In this document: one piece after another, positions 33,049 through 40,953 of the stretch | Numbering within the stretch: position 1 is the first letter of the stretch | How the letters are laid out: each line of letters starts with the position of its first letter | Source: Acidobacteriota bacterium | GTDB lineage: Bacteria; Acidobacteriota; Vicinamibacteria; Vicinamibacterales; UBA2999 | Direction of reading: 5' to 3' | Assembly (NCBI GenBank): GCA_016789705.1 | Contig: JAEUQR010000145.1 | Span: forward strand, 1 to 45,071 | DNA: 45,071 nt | Translations under genes and position numbers: made by a program | The notes under the pieces: generated by a model | What the model saw: only the letters and a program-made list of their open reading frames with translations | What the model was told of the DNA's origin: nothing | Database searches by the model: none

Positions 33049-34410
33049 ATGTCTCACGTGCCCACCGTGTTCGTTCGCGCCGCCGCCACCGCGCTGCTCG
33101 CCGCTTTCGTCGCTGCCGTGCCCGCCTCTGCGCAGGCGCCGGTGTATCCCGATCCGCGTCAGCGCGTGCTGACGCACCGCGAGCAGGCGCCGCTCATCAA
33201 GGGCTGGATCGAGAAGCGTTTCAACACGGTGTTGCCCGACCTCATGACGCGCACGGGCATCGACATGTGGATCATCGTGTCGCGTGAGTACAACGACGAT
33301 CCGGTGTTCCGCTCGATGGCGCCGCTCACCACCTACTCGTCGCGCCGGCGCACCATCCTGGCGTTCTACAACCCCGGCGGCGGCAAGCCCGTGGAGCGTT
33401 ACTCGATCGGCCGCTTCGACATGGAGAAGCTGTTCACGCTCGTCGTCACGCCAAACGACGGTCAGTGGGAGGGCCTGCGCAAGCTGGTCGAACAGAAGGA
33501 TCCGAAGGTCATCGGCATCAACGAGTCGGAGCACTGGAATCACGCCGACGGACTCACCGCCAACGAGAAGCGTCTGCTCACGGGCGCCCTCGGCGAGAAG
33601 TACGCGGCACGGATGAAGACGGCCGAGATGCTCGCCGTGGGCTGGCTCGAATACAAGCTGCCCGAGGAACTGGAAGCCTACCGCCATGTGATGCAGGTGG
33701 CGCACATGGTCATCCGCGAGGCGTTCAGCAACAACGTCATCACGCCGGGCAAGACGACGAGCGACGACGTCGTGTGGTGGATGCGCCAGCGGGTGGTGGA
33801 GATGGGGCTCGGCAAGTGGTTCCAGCCGTCGATCACGATCTGGCGCGAGGGCGGCAACCTCACGACCATGCAGGGCGTCATCCAGCCAGGTGACATGCTG
33901 CACACCGACTTCGGTATCGTCTACCTGGGCTTCTCGACCGACACGCAGCACAACGCCTACGTGCTGAAGCCGGGTGAGACCGACGCGCCGCAGGGCCTCA
34001 AGGACGGCCTCAAGGCCGCCAACCGCCTGCAGGATCTGACCATGCAGTACGCGAAGCTCGGGCGCACGGGCAACCAGGCGCTCCGCGACGCGCTCATGCA
34101 GGCGCGCAAGGAAGGGCTCGTGCCGTCGATCTACTGCCACGCGGTGGGTTATCACGGTCACGCGGCCGGTCCGCCGATCGGCATGACCGACTATCAGGAA
34201 GGAGTGCCCGTGCGCGGCGACTACGAGTTCCTGCCGAACACGTGGCACTCGATCGAGCTGAACGTCACGTTCCCGGTGAAGGAATGGGGCGGCCTCGCCG
34301 TCCGCTTCGCGCTCGAGGAAGACGCGGTGCTGCTGCCGAACGGCTCGTGGGACTGGATCGACGGCCGCCAGGAGTCGTTCTACCTCATCGAGCCGGCGCC
34401 GAAGATGTGA
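33049..34410 (+). CDS. Secreted M24-family metallopeptidase (Xaa-Pro aminopeptidase-like)
   Basis: 453 residues with a signal peptide ending VPASAQ near residue 29. The N-terminal half resembles a creatinase/prolidase N-domain. The C-terminal pita-bread domain keeps the five metal ligands: Asp287 and Asp298 in HTDFGIVYLGFSTD, His near 369-371 (YCHAVGYHGHAAG), Glu403 (HSIELNV) and a Glu near 423-424 (ALEEDAV), so it should be active with two metal ions. It probably trims proline-containing peptides in the periplasm. The stop TGA (34408-34410) is part of the repeat GTGAGGGGGACTGTCCCC. The last 31 bp are overlapped on the other strand by the RAYT frame. Confidence 0.9.
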   Translation: MSHVPTVFVRAAATALLAAFVAAVPASAQAPVYPDPRQRVLTHREQAPLIKGWIEKRFNTVLPDLMTRTGIDMWIIVSREYNDDPVFRSMAPLTTYSSRRRTILAFYNPGGGKPVERYSIGRFDMEKLFTLVVTPNDGQWEGLRKLVEQKDPKVIGINESEHWNHADGLTANEKRLLTGALGEKYAARMKTAEMLAVGWLEYKLPEELEAYRHVMQVAHMVIREAFSNNVITPGKTTSDDVVWWMRQRVVEMGLGKWFQPSITIWREGGNLTTMQGVIQPGDMLHTDFGIVYLGFSTDTQHNAYVLKPGETDAPQGLKDGLKAANRLQDLTMQYAKLGRTGNQALRDALMQARKEGLVPSIYCHAVGYHGHAAGPPIGMTDYQEGVPVRGDYEFLPNTWHSIELNVTFPVKEWGGLAVRFALEEDAVLLPNGSWDWIDGRQESFYLIEPAPKM

Positions 34411-34982
34411 GGGGGACTGTCCCCATTCTTGGCGGGGCCAGACTTCCAGTCAGCCTCCGACGCGAGGTTGACGTACCTGGCCCACTCACCGGGCGGCGGT
34501 AGCGGAAGCGGACCGTCGACGATGCGGCGCGACGTGCTCAAGCGTTCCGGCAGGCTGGTCCAGGGCCAGTGTTCCGCGCGGTCGACGAGTCGGGCGCGGA
34601 GCGGATTCGCCTCGATGTAGCGGACGGTGCGGACGTAGTGGACGTCCTGGCCGACGATGGTCGCGCGGTAACGCGCCTGGTAGACGTGCCCGTGGCCGCG
34701 GGTGCCTGACGCACTGCGAATTCTGGCCGCATGCAATGAGGTGAGATAGTGCAGGAACTGCGACACCTGCACGTCGACCTCTGGCCACAGCAGCAGGTGC
34801 CAGTGGTTCGGCATGAGCCCGAATGCCAGAAGGCGAACGGGCCGCCGCCCCATCGTCGAATCGATCATTCCGACGAATTCTTCGTAGTCTCGTGGTTCAC
34901 CGAACAGCAGACGGCGATCGTTGCCGCGGTTCACGACGTGGACGATGCTGCCGGCGGGAATGCAGCGGGCGGAGCGGGGCAT
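34380..34982 (-). CDS. REP-associated tyrosine transposase (RAYT, Y1_Tnp/IS200-like)
   Basis: 200 residues. RAYTs are HUH single-strand nucleases related to IS200/IS605 TnpA that are tied to REP repeats. The N-terminal start IPAGSIVHVVNRGNDRRLLF, the HUH motif MPNHWHLLLWPE near residue 60, the middle RGHGHVYQARYRA and the catalytic-Tyr region YVRTVRYIEANPLRARLV near residue 125-140 are all present. The conserved part ends near WARYVNLA. The last codons run through the left repeat and 31 bp into the peptidase gene before a stop is met, so the C-terminus is partly repeat and host sequence. The gene is bounded by inverted copies of GTGAGGGGGACTGTCCC. Confidence 0.9.
   Translation of the reverse strand: MPRSARCIPAGSIVHVVNRGNDRRLLFGEPRDYEEFVGMIDSTMGRRPVRLLAFGLMPNHWHLLLWPEVDVQVSQFLHYLTSLHAARIRSASGTRGHGHVYQARYRATIVGQDVHYVRTVRYIEANPLRARLVDRAEHWPWTSLPERLSTSRRIVDGPLPLPPPGEWARYVNLASEADWKSGPAKNGDSPPHIFGAGSMR
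34407..34424 (+). repeat. REP-like repeat at the peptidase stop codon
   Basis: GTGAGGGGGACTGTCCCC contains the palindrome GGGGAC-T-GTCCCC. Its second to fourth bases are the stop codon of the M24 peptidase gene. It continues into CATTCT, a flank shared with the GGGGTCAGACCCC copy near 35805. Confidence 0.85.
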
Positions 34983-35037
34983 CCCCCGTCGCCAGCAAGG
35001 ACCGATCCGGACGAAGAAGTCCAGCCTGGCCCTGATT

Positions 35038-35055
35038 AGGGACAGTCCCCCTCAC
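35038..35055 (-). repeat. REP-like repeat at the methyltransferase stop codon
   Basis: Read on the minus strand it is GTGAGGGGGACTGTCCCT, the same repeat as 34407-34424 with one change. The TGA at its second to fourth bases is the stop of the methyltransferase gene (35052-35054). The adjoining AAGT is also shared with the copy at 35888-35905. Confidence 0.85.
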
Positions 35056-35792
35056 ACTTCTCCACGCCGCGGGCCCCCGTTCTTCCGCCACTCCATCACC
35101 ATGAACCACGGCACGCGGCGGTAGGACGCGGCGCGCGACGGCGAGGCGTCGGCTGCCGGTTCGGGCTCATCGAAGGAGGTCAGGACAAGCCCCGCATCGA
35201 GCAGCAGCCGCATGTAGGTGCTGAGCGGCCGGTGGTGGTTCACGATGCGGATGCCCCGCCACTCGATCCACATCGCGCGTTCGTCGAGGTAGTGATCGAC
35301 CGGGAAGTGCAGGCGCCGGCCGTCGGCGTCGTGCACCCAGTCGCGGTCGGCGCAGGCGGTGTTGAAGCCGTTGAGGTTGGCGATGAGGAGCGTGCCGCCG
35401 GGCGCGAGCACGCGGGCCATCTCGGGGATGGCGGACGTGACGTCGGGGATGTCGATGAGCGTCAGGTAGCTCACGACGAGATCGAACGCCGCGTCGTCGA
35501 ACGGCAGCCGTTCCGCCACGCCCTCGACATAGGTGCCGCCCGCGTCACGCGCGCGCGCCGTGGCGAGCAGGGCCGGCGTCGGGTCGAGGCCCACGGTCTC
35601 GATGCCGTGCTGCCGCAGCATGCGGCAGAAGCGTCCCTCGCCGCAACCCACGTCGAGCGCCCGCTGCGGCGCGCACGCCAGCGCCCGTGGCAGCATCACG
35701 GGATCGAGCACGTAGCGCCGTCCGAAGTCGCCGTGGTCGCCCATGTCTGCGACCCACGCATCCGCCGAATCTCTCCAGCCGTTGTCTGTCAT
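35052..35792 (-). CDS. Class I SAM-dependent methyltransferase
   Basis: 246 residues from ATG 35792 (MTDNGWRDSADAW). The SAM-binding motif I is ALDVGCGEGRFCRML near residue 45, followed by motif II VGLDPTPALLATARARD, FDLVVSYLTLIDIPD (motif IV region) and MARVLAPGGTLLIANLN, a Methyltransf_11 pattern. Small-molecule or lipid methylation is usual for the family; the substrate is unknown. An in-frame ATG at 35807 would add five residues that are encoded entirely by a GGGGTCTGACCCC palindrome, so the inner ATG is preferred. The gene is enclosed by repeats on both sides. Confidence 0.88.
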   Translation of the reverse strand: MTDNGWRDSADAWVADMGDHGDFGRRYVLDPVMLPRALACAPQRALDVGCGEGRFCRMLRQHGIETVGLDPTPALLATARARDAGGTYVEGVAERLPFDDAAFDLVVSYLTLIDIPDVTSAIPEMARVLAPGGTLLIANLNGFNTACADRDWVHDADGRRLHFPVDHYLDERAMWIEWRGIRIVNHHRPLSTYMRLLLDAGLVLTSFDEPEPAADASPSRAASYRRVPWFMVMEWRKNGGPRRGEV

Positions 35793-35805
35793 GGGGTCAG
35801 ACCCC
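35793..35805. repeat. GGGGTCTGACCCC palindrome abutting the methyltransferase start
   Basis: On the minus strand it reads GGGGTCTGACCCC and is immediately followed by the ATG of the methyltransferase gene (an ATG also precedes it). Placed there it could fold over the start of the mRNA and hinder translation. Confidence 0.75.
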
Positions 35806-35887
35806 ATTCTGACTGGAACTCGACTATTGGCGCATCTCCGCCCGCTGATGTGGCAGCAAGTTCACACAGTCTGGCCCGGCCCAGATT

Positions 35888-35905
35888 GGGGACAGTCCCC
35901 CTCAC
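35888..35905 (-). repeat. REP-like repeat downstream of the second ADOP gene
   Basis: On the minus strand GTGAGGGGGACTGTCCCC follows the ADOP stop by 16 bp. It is a direct copy of the repeat at 35038-35055 and shares its flanks (AAGT before, AATC after, read on the minus strand). The remainder of 35808-35921 shows no gene. Confidence 0.85.
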
Positions 35906-35921
35906 ACTTATGATCCACACA

Positions 35922-38432
35922 CTACTCGTAACGCAGGGCCAGGTTCGGATCGACCAGGCTGGCGCGGCGCGCCGGGATGAATCCGGCGGCGGCGGAGACG
36001 AACGTCAGCACGGCCATCGTGGACAGGGCCATCCACGGGTCGTTCGGCTGGATGCCGTAGAGCTGCGACGATACGAAGCGGCCGAGCCCGACGGCGGCCG
36101 GCAGCCCCACCGCGAGGCCGATGCCGAGCAGCACCAGCACTTCCTTCATCACCAGCCACACGACGCCGGCCGGGTCGGCGCCGAGCGCCAGCCGCAGGCC
36201 CATCTCCTTGCGACGGCGCGCCACGACGAATGCCATCACGCCGTAGAGCCCGACCGACGCGAGCACCGTCGCCAGCAGCCCGAAGCCGGCGGAGAGCGAC
36301 GCGATGAGGCGATCGGTCAGCAGCGTCTCGTCGAGCTGCCCTTCCACGGTCTTCATCGCATACACGGGAATCGCCGCGTCGAGCGCCGCGAGTTCGCCAC
36401 GGATCTGGGTGAACGTGCTCGGTGAGGCGTTCTGCGTGCGCACGTAGAAGGTGGCCGTGCTCTTGCCCCACTGCGGGATGAAGACCTGCCGGCGCACACC
36501 TTCGCGCGGTCCCTCGTAGAGCGAGTCTGCCGCCACGCCGACGATCTCGATCTCGAACTTCATCCCGGGCCGGTCGCCGAAGCCGATGTGCCGGCCAATC
36601 GCGCTCTGCCCCTTGAAGAAATGATCCGCGAAACGCTTGTTGACGATGGCGACTCTCGCCTCTTCGGCCGAGTCGCCGGGACGGAAGTCGCGCCCCTCGA
36701 GAATCGGGATCTTCATCGTGGCGAAGTAGTCGGGCGACAGCATGTTCATGAAGGCCTGCATGTCTTCGCCGTCCACGGCCTTGTGACCTTCGACCGACAT
36801 CGTGCTGTCCCACTCGTCGCCGCTCAGAATGGGCACGACGGCCAGCGCCGCCGAGACGATGCCGGGCGAGTTCCGCAGGCGCTCCCGCAACTGCGTGTAG
36901 AGCACGCCGGTCCGCGCCTCGTCGTAGCCGCTGAGCGCCGGCGATACCTGGAACGTCACCAGATTGTCGAGCGCCACGCCCGTGTCGGTGCCCTTCAGGT
37001 TCTGCAGGCTCTGCACGAACAGGCCGGCGCCGAAGAGCAGCAGAAAGCTCAGCGCCACCTGCGCAGCCACGAGACTCTTGCGCAGGAACAGCGACCCGCC
37101 CGACCCGGCCACCGCGCCCACCGTGTCTTTCAGCGTATTCCACGTGTCCGGACGGCTCGCGCGCAGCGCCGGCAGCAGCCCGAACACCACGCCGGTCACG
37201 AGCGTGAGTGCGAACGTGAAGGTGAGGATGCGCGCGTCGGGCGCCGGACTCACGAGCAGCGGCGCCCCTTCCACGGGAATGAACGCCAGCAACCCGCGCG
37301 TCATCACCGACGCGAGCCCGAGACCCACGATGCCGCCGGCCCCGGCGAGCAGCAGGCTCTCGATGAGGAGCTGCCGCACGAGCTGCCCGCGCGTGGCGCC
37401 GAGCGACAGCCGCACGGCGATCTCGCGCTGGCGCATGAAGCCGCGGGCGATGAGCAGGTTGGCCACGTTGGCGCAGGCGATGAGCAGCACGAGGCCCACC
37501 ATGCTCATGAGCACGACGAGCGGCGTCGAGAAGTCGTTGCGCAGCCGCGAGTAGCCGATGTCGGCCCGCGTGATCACGAGGGAGCCCTTCATGAACTGTT
37601 CGCGCACGTAGGGCGAGAAGTCCTTCGCCCCGGGCAGCGTCATCTCGTGCTGGCGGATCTGCAGGAACAGTCCCTGGAGCGGCCCCTGCGCGGATTCCGC
37701 CGTGTAACCCGGCTTGAGGCGCGCGAACACCTGCACCCAGCGCGTGCGTTCGTCGTCCATCTTCACCCACACCCATTCAGGCGCGAGCGCCGGCTTCATC
37801 AGAATCGGCACGCGGATCTGCGGCGAACGCGTGGGATCGAGTCCGGCAAATCCCGCCGCCGACACACCGACGATCGTCATCGGGTAGTTGTTGACGAGAA
37901 TCTTCGCGCCCACCGCCGCCGGGTCGCCGTTGAAGCGGCGCATCCAGTAGTCGTGACTGAGCACGACGACGGGATGGCCCTCGTAGAGGCGATCGTCTTC
38001 CGCCGAGCTGAACACGCGGCCGATGGCGGCCGGCACGCCGAGCATCGTGAAGTAGTTGCCCGACACCATCTCGGCGGCGAGCCGTTCGGTCTGGCCATCC
38101 ACGGTCACGGACGTCTCGATGGTACGCCGCGCCAATACCTCGGCCAGCGGCTCGGCGCGCTGCTGGAATTCGCGGTACATCGGATACGAGTGCATCCGGT
38201 CGCCCATGTTGCTGCCGGCGTGCGGACCGCGCTGGTAGAGCATCACCAGCTCGTCCGGGTCCTTGACCGGCAGGCGGCGCAGGAGAATCTGGTCCACCAG
38301 CGTGTAGATGGCGGTGTTGGCGCCGATGCCGAGCGCCAGCGACAACACGGCCACCACGGCGAAGAGCGGGCTACGGCTGAGTCCGCGGAGCGCGAAGCGG
38401 AGGTCGTTGAGCGGCAGCGTCATGTCCGCCAT
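35922..38432 (-). CDS. ADOP-type ABC transporter permease (second copy)
   Basis: 836 residues with the same fused double-FtsX layout as the gene at 17570. It starts DLRFALRGLSRSPLFAVVAVLSLALGIGANTAIY, followed by a MacB-like periplasmic region. The first FtsX block has CANVANLLIARGFMRQREIAVRLSLGATRGQL (about residue 310-345). The second half begins with a new helix at about 450, and the last block has RRKEMGLRLALGADPAGVVWLVM and PARRASLVDPNLALRYE. It lies 46 bp downstream of the smaller FtsX permease gene and may share its transcript, which would put an ATPase gene (39732-40448) in the same operon, unlike a true orphan. Substrate unknown. Confidence 0.92.
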   Translation of the reverse strand: MADMTLPLNDLRFALRGLSRSPLFAVVAVLSLALGIGANTAIYTLVDQILLRRLPVKDPDELVMLYQRGPHAGSNMGDRMHSYPMYREFQQRAEPLAEVLARRTIETSVTVDGQTERLAAEMVSGNYFTMLGVPAAIGRVFSSAEDDRLYEGHPVVVLSHDYWMRRFNGDPAAVGAKILVNNYPMTIVGVSAAGFAGLDPTRSPQIRVPILMKPALAPEWVWVKMDDERTRWVQVFARLKPGYTAESAQGPLQGLFLQIRQHEMTLPGAKDFSPYVREQFMKGSLVITRADIGYSRLRNDFSTPLVVLMSMVGLVLLIACANVANLLIARGFMRQREIAVRLSLGATRGQLVRQLLIESLLLAGAGGIVGLGLASVMTRGLLAFIPVEGAPLLVSPAPDARILTFTFALTLVTGVVFGLLPALRASRPDTWNTLKDTVGAVAGSGGSLFLRKSLVAAQVALSFLLLFGAGLFVQSLQNLKGTDTGVALDNLVTFQVSPALSGYDEARTGVLYTQLRERLRNSPGIVSAALAVVPILSGDEWDSTMSVEGHKAVDGEDMQAFMNMLSPDYFATMKIPILEGRDFRPGDSAEEARVAIVNKRFADHFFKGQSAIGRHIGFGDRPGMKFEIEIVGVAADSLYEGPREGVRRQVFIPQWGKSTATFYVRTQNASPSTFTQIRGELAALDAAIPVYAMKTVEGQLDETLLTDRLIASLSAGFGLLATVLASVGLYGVMAFVVARRRKEMGLRLALGADPAGVVWLVMKEVLVLLGIGLAVGLPAAVGLGRFVSSQLYGIQPNDPWMALSTMAVLTFVSAAAGFIPARRASLVDPNLALRYE

Positions 38433-38478
38433 AGACGGAAAAACGCGGCCGAAGGTTGGCGCGCCGGGTCGGCGGAGG

Positions 38479-39735
38479 TCAGGACGACGGGACGAGGTGC
38501 GTCGCGACGTCCGTGCGGTAGGCTTTCACGGCCGGGATGATGCCGGCCAGGGCGCCCACGGCGAGCATGCCGAGCGGCGTCCACCAGAGCACGGGGTCGA
38601 CCGTGAGCACGTCGAGCACCACCCCGGTCTGCGCCCGCACGATGACGAAGGCCAGGCTCAGAATCGCCGCATGCACGAGGTAGCCGGCGATTGCCCCCAG
38701 CCCGGCAATGGCCGTGGACTCGAGCACGATCGCGGCAAAGACCGTCGAGCGCCGCGCGCCGAGCGAACGCAGGATGGCGAACTCGCGGCGCCGTTCGTTC
38801 ATCGTGTTGTAGAGGCTGGCCAGGATGGTGCCGGCCGCCACCACCACCACGAGGTAGGCGACCAGCTCGAGGATGCGGTTGACCCAGCCGATCTTCTCGA
38901 AGAGATCGGCCATGGACCGCCCGATCGGCCAGGCGAACGTGGCGCGGGTGCCCTGCCGGTTGATCGCCTGGTCCAGGAAGATGCCGGCCTGCGGGTCCTT
39001 GAGCTTGAGCAGCACCGCGCTCACTTCGCGATGTTCGTCGGGGATGGGCTGTCCCGGCTCGGCGCGGAAGTTGCGGCCGGTGCCGCGCAGCACGTGGCCG
39101 CTCATGCGGTAGACGCCGTCGATCGGGATCCACACCACGCGGTCCATCGGGCTGTTCGTGGCCTCGAGCACGCCCACCACGGTGAACTCGTCGTCGTGGT
39201 CGTTGTCGCTCTCGGCCAGTCCGTGGCCCGGGTGGAACGTCTGCCCCACGCGGAGCCCCGTACGCTGCGCGACGACGCTGCCCACGAGCGCCTCGCGCGT
39301 GCCGTCGGCAAAGAGGCGTCCGCCGGCGGTCACGCGCACGCCCTGCGCGCCGGGAAAGCGCTCGAAGAGTTCGCGCGTGGTGCCGGCGATGCGGAAGCCC
39401 TCGTAGTTGTCGCCAAGCGCGTAGGGCACGGCCAGTTCCACGCCGTCGTCCTGGGTCATGGCGACGTACATCGACCACGGGATGTTCCCGGGCGACGTCT
39501 CGAGATGGAAGACGGTGTTGAGCACGAGCTGCAGTTGGCTGCCGCGCGCGCCGAGCACGGCGTCGAAGCCGTTGGCGCCTCCCGTGAAGGCCGTGTAGGT
39601 CTGGCTCTTGATGGCGAAGACAGCCATGACGAGCCCGGCCGCGAGCGCCACCGAACCGGCGGTAATCGCCGTCGAGAGCGCGTGTTGCCTGAGGCTGCGC
39701 GTGACGAGCAGGCGCAGCGCGCCGGGTGTCGTCAT
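38479..39735 (-). CDS. FtsX/MacB-type ABC transporter permease
   Basis: 418 residues with four membrane helices in the MacB/LolC arrangement: one near residue 20-42 (LSTAITAGSVALAAGLVMAV), then a large periplasmic domain (about 45-280), and three C-terminal helices (about 290-315, 340-370, 385-410). The FtsX signature MNERRREFAILRSLGARRSTVFAAIV marks the loop after the second helix. Its ATG overlaps the stop of the ATPase gene by 4 bp, so the two should form one transporter. Members of this type usually extract lipids or lipoproteins or power envelope proteins rather than import solutes. Confidence 0.92.
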   Translation of the reverse strand: MTTPGALRLLVTRSLRQHALSTAITAGSVALAAGLVMAVFAIKSQTYTAFTGGANGFDAVLGARGSQLQLVLNTVFHLETSPGNIPWSMYVAMTQDDGVELAVPYALGDNYEGFRIAGTTRELFERFPGAQGVRVTAGGRLFADGTREALVGSVVAQRTGLRVGQTFHPGHGLAESDNDHDDEFTVVGVLEATNSPMDRVVWIPIDGVYRMSGHVLRGTGRNFRAEPGQPIPDEHREVSAVLLKLKDPQAGIFLDQAINRQGTRATFAWPIGRSMADLFEKIGWVNRILELVAYLVVVVAAGTILASLYNTMNERRREFAILRSLGARRSTVFAAIVLESTAIAGLGAIAGYLVHAAILSLAFVIVRAQTGVVLDVLTVDPVLWWTPLGMLAVGALAGIIPAVKAYRTDVATHLVPSS

Positions 39736-40448
39736 GACGCCGCGGCCTCGGCAGCCACGGCCGCCATGTCCACCGCGCGATTGAGCGTGGCCAGGTCTTC
39801 CACGCGGTCGAAACCGGCCAGCACGGCCGGGTCGTGGCTCACGAGCAGCAGCGCCGCGCCGTGTTCGCGGCACGCCGAGCGCATGAGCGCGAGCGCTTCC
39901 GCCGCATGCCGTGGATCGAGGTTGCCGGTCGGTTCGTCGGCCAGCACGAGCTGTGGCCGGTTGGCGAGCGCGCGGGCCACGGCGACCCGCTGCTGCTGCC
40001 CGACGGAGAGTTGCCGCGGGCGGTAGTCGCGGCGGTGCGCCAGGCCCATGCGATCGAGCAGCGCTGTGGCGTGCGCGGGATCGGCGCCGCGCCCGAACAT
40101 CATGCCGAGCAGCACGTTCTCGAGGGCCGTGTAGCCCTGCAGCAGATTGAAGGTCTGGAAAACGTAACCGATGGTGGCGGCGCGCCAGGCGTCACGAGCG
40201 GCCTCGGGCATCGCCGCGATGTCGCGCCCGGCCACCAGGACCTCACCGCGGTCCGGCGTGAGGATGCCGGCGACGAGATGCAGCAGGGTGGTCTTGCCCG
40301 AGCCGCTCGACCCGCGGAGCGCCACCTGTTCGCCGGCGGCCAGCGTGAACGCTGGCACGTCGATGACCGGCACGAGCGCGCCGTCGGGCGCGCGGAACGA
40401 CTTGGCGAGTGACGCGAGGCGCAGAACCGGCCCGGCCGGCTGGCTCAT
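39732..40448 (-). CDS. LolD/MacB-type ABC transporter ATPase
   Basis: 238 residues from ATG 40448 (MSQPAGPVLRLASLAKSF). The Walker A motif GSSGSGKTT, Q-loop FQTFNLL, signature LSVGQQQRVAVARAL, Walker B LVLADEPTGNLD and switch His in LLVSHDP are all intact, and ADEPTGNLD is typical of the LolD/FtsE/MacB branch. It overlaps the DUF3299 gene upstream by 4 bp and the permease downstream by 4 bp. It energises the neighbouring permease. Confidence 0.95.
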   Translation of the reverse strand: MSQPAGPVLRLASLAKSFRAPDGALVPVIDVPAFTLAAGEQVALRGSSGSGKTTLLHLVAGILTPDRGEVLVAGRDIAAMPEAARDAWRAATIGYVFQTFNLLQGYTALENVLLGMMFGRGADPAHATALLDRMGLAHRRDYRPRQLSVGQQQRVAVARALANRPQLVLADEPTGNLDPRHAAEALALMRSACREHGAALLLVSHDPAVLAGFDRVEDLATLNRAVDMAAVAAEAAAS

Positions 40449-40918
40449 CGGCCGTCCTCGACCTCGGCGACGTCGGCCACCAGCCGGTAGAGGCTCGTGA
40501 CACGCCCGTTGCGCATCTCCTCGCCCACTTCGAAGCGGCCCTTCACGGTGGTGGCCAGATGCGTGAACTTCGCCCGCGTGCCAGCCTTCATCTTCACGAG
40601 CACCCACTCGTTCATCCGCACGGGGGCGCCGAAGTAGCAGAGGTCGAGGCTGGCGTTCAGCATGAACACCGACACGCCCTCGGGGGTGAGGTCGAGCGGC
40701 AGCATGAAGCCTTCGATCTCGATCATCTTGCCGTTGAGCGCCCTGACCGAGGCCGGAATCACGTTCTTCGGCACCTTCGACGACGGCTCGAGCGGATCGG
40801 GCAGCTCGTATTCGTAGTTGCTGAGCGCGCTGAAGGCGACGGGCTGATAGGCCGCGGCGGCGGCCAGCGCCGCCGCCGTCATCGCCACGAACACCACCGC
40901 TGTCTGCAGAGTCCGCAT
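40445..40918 (-). CDS. DUF3299 family exported protein
   Basis: 157 residues from ATG 40918, with GAGG six bases upstream. An N-terminal hydrophobic segment (VVFVAMTAAALAAAAAY) suggests export. The core shows IPASVRALNGKMIEIEGFMLPL and LDLCYFGAPVRMNEWV, the pattern of DUF3299 proteins, which have an OB-like or barrel core and often a (C)xxCxxG-type segment; here one Cys is kept in LCYFG. The function is unknown. DUF3299 genes are known to me from operons with LolD-type ATPases and FtsX permeases, as here, and I recall one such operon (Zrg in Vibrio) as zinc-linked. Confidence 0.8.
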   Translation of the reverse strand: MRTLQTAVVFVAMTAAALAAAAAYQPVAFSALSNYEYELPDPLEPSSKVPKNVIPASVRALNGKMIEIEGFMLPLDLTPEGVSVFMLNASLDLCYFGAPVRMNEWVLVKMKAGTRAKFTHLATTVKGRFEVGEEMRNGRVTSLYRLVADVAEVEDGR

Positions 40919-40953
40919 GGCTGCCTCATTCACTGCCGCGTGCGCCGACGCCG

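Larger units (their letters stand above)
34407..35055. mobile_element. RAYT gene bounded by inverted REP-like ends (REPtron)
   Basis: The left end GTGAGGGGGACTGTCCCC (34407-34424) and the right end (35038-35055) are inverted copies, matching at all but one base. Both overlap a host stop codon: TGA of the M24 peptidase gene on the left and TGA of the methyltransferase gene on the right. This is the usual layout of a RAYT flanked by its own REP sequences. No target-site duplication is evident. Confidence 0.75.
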
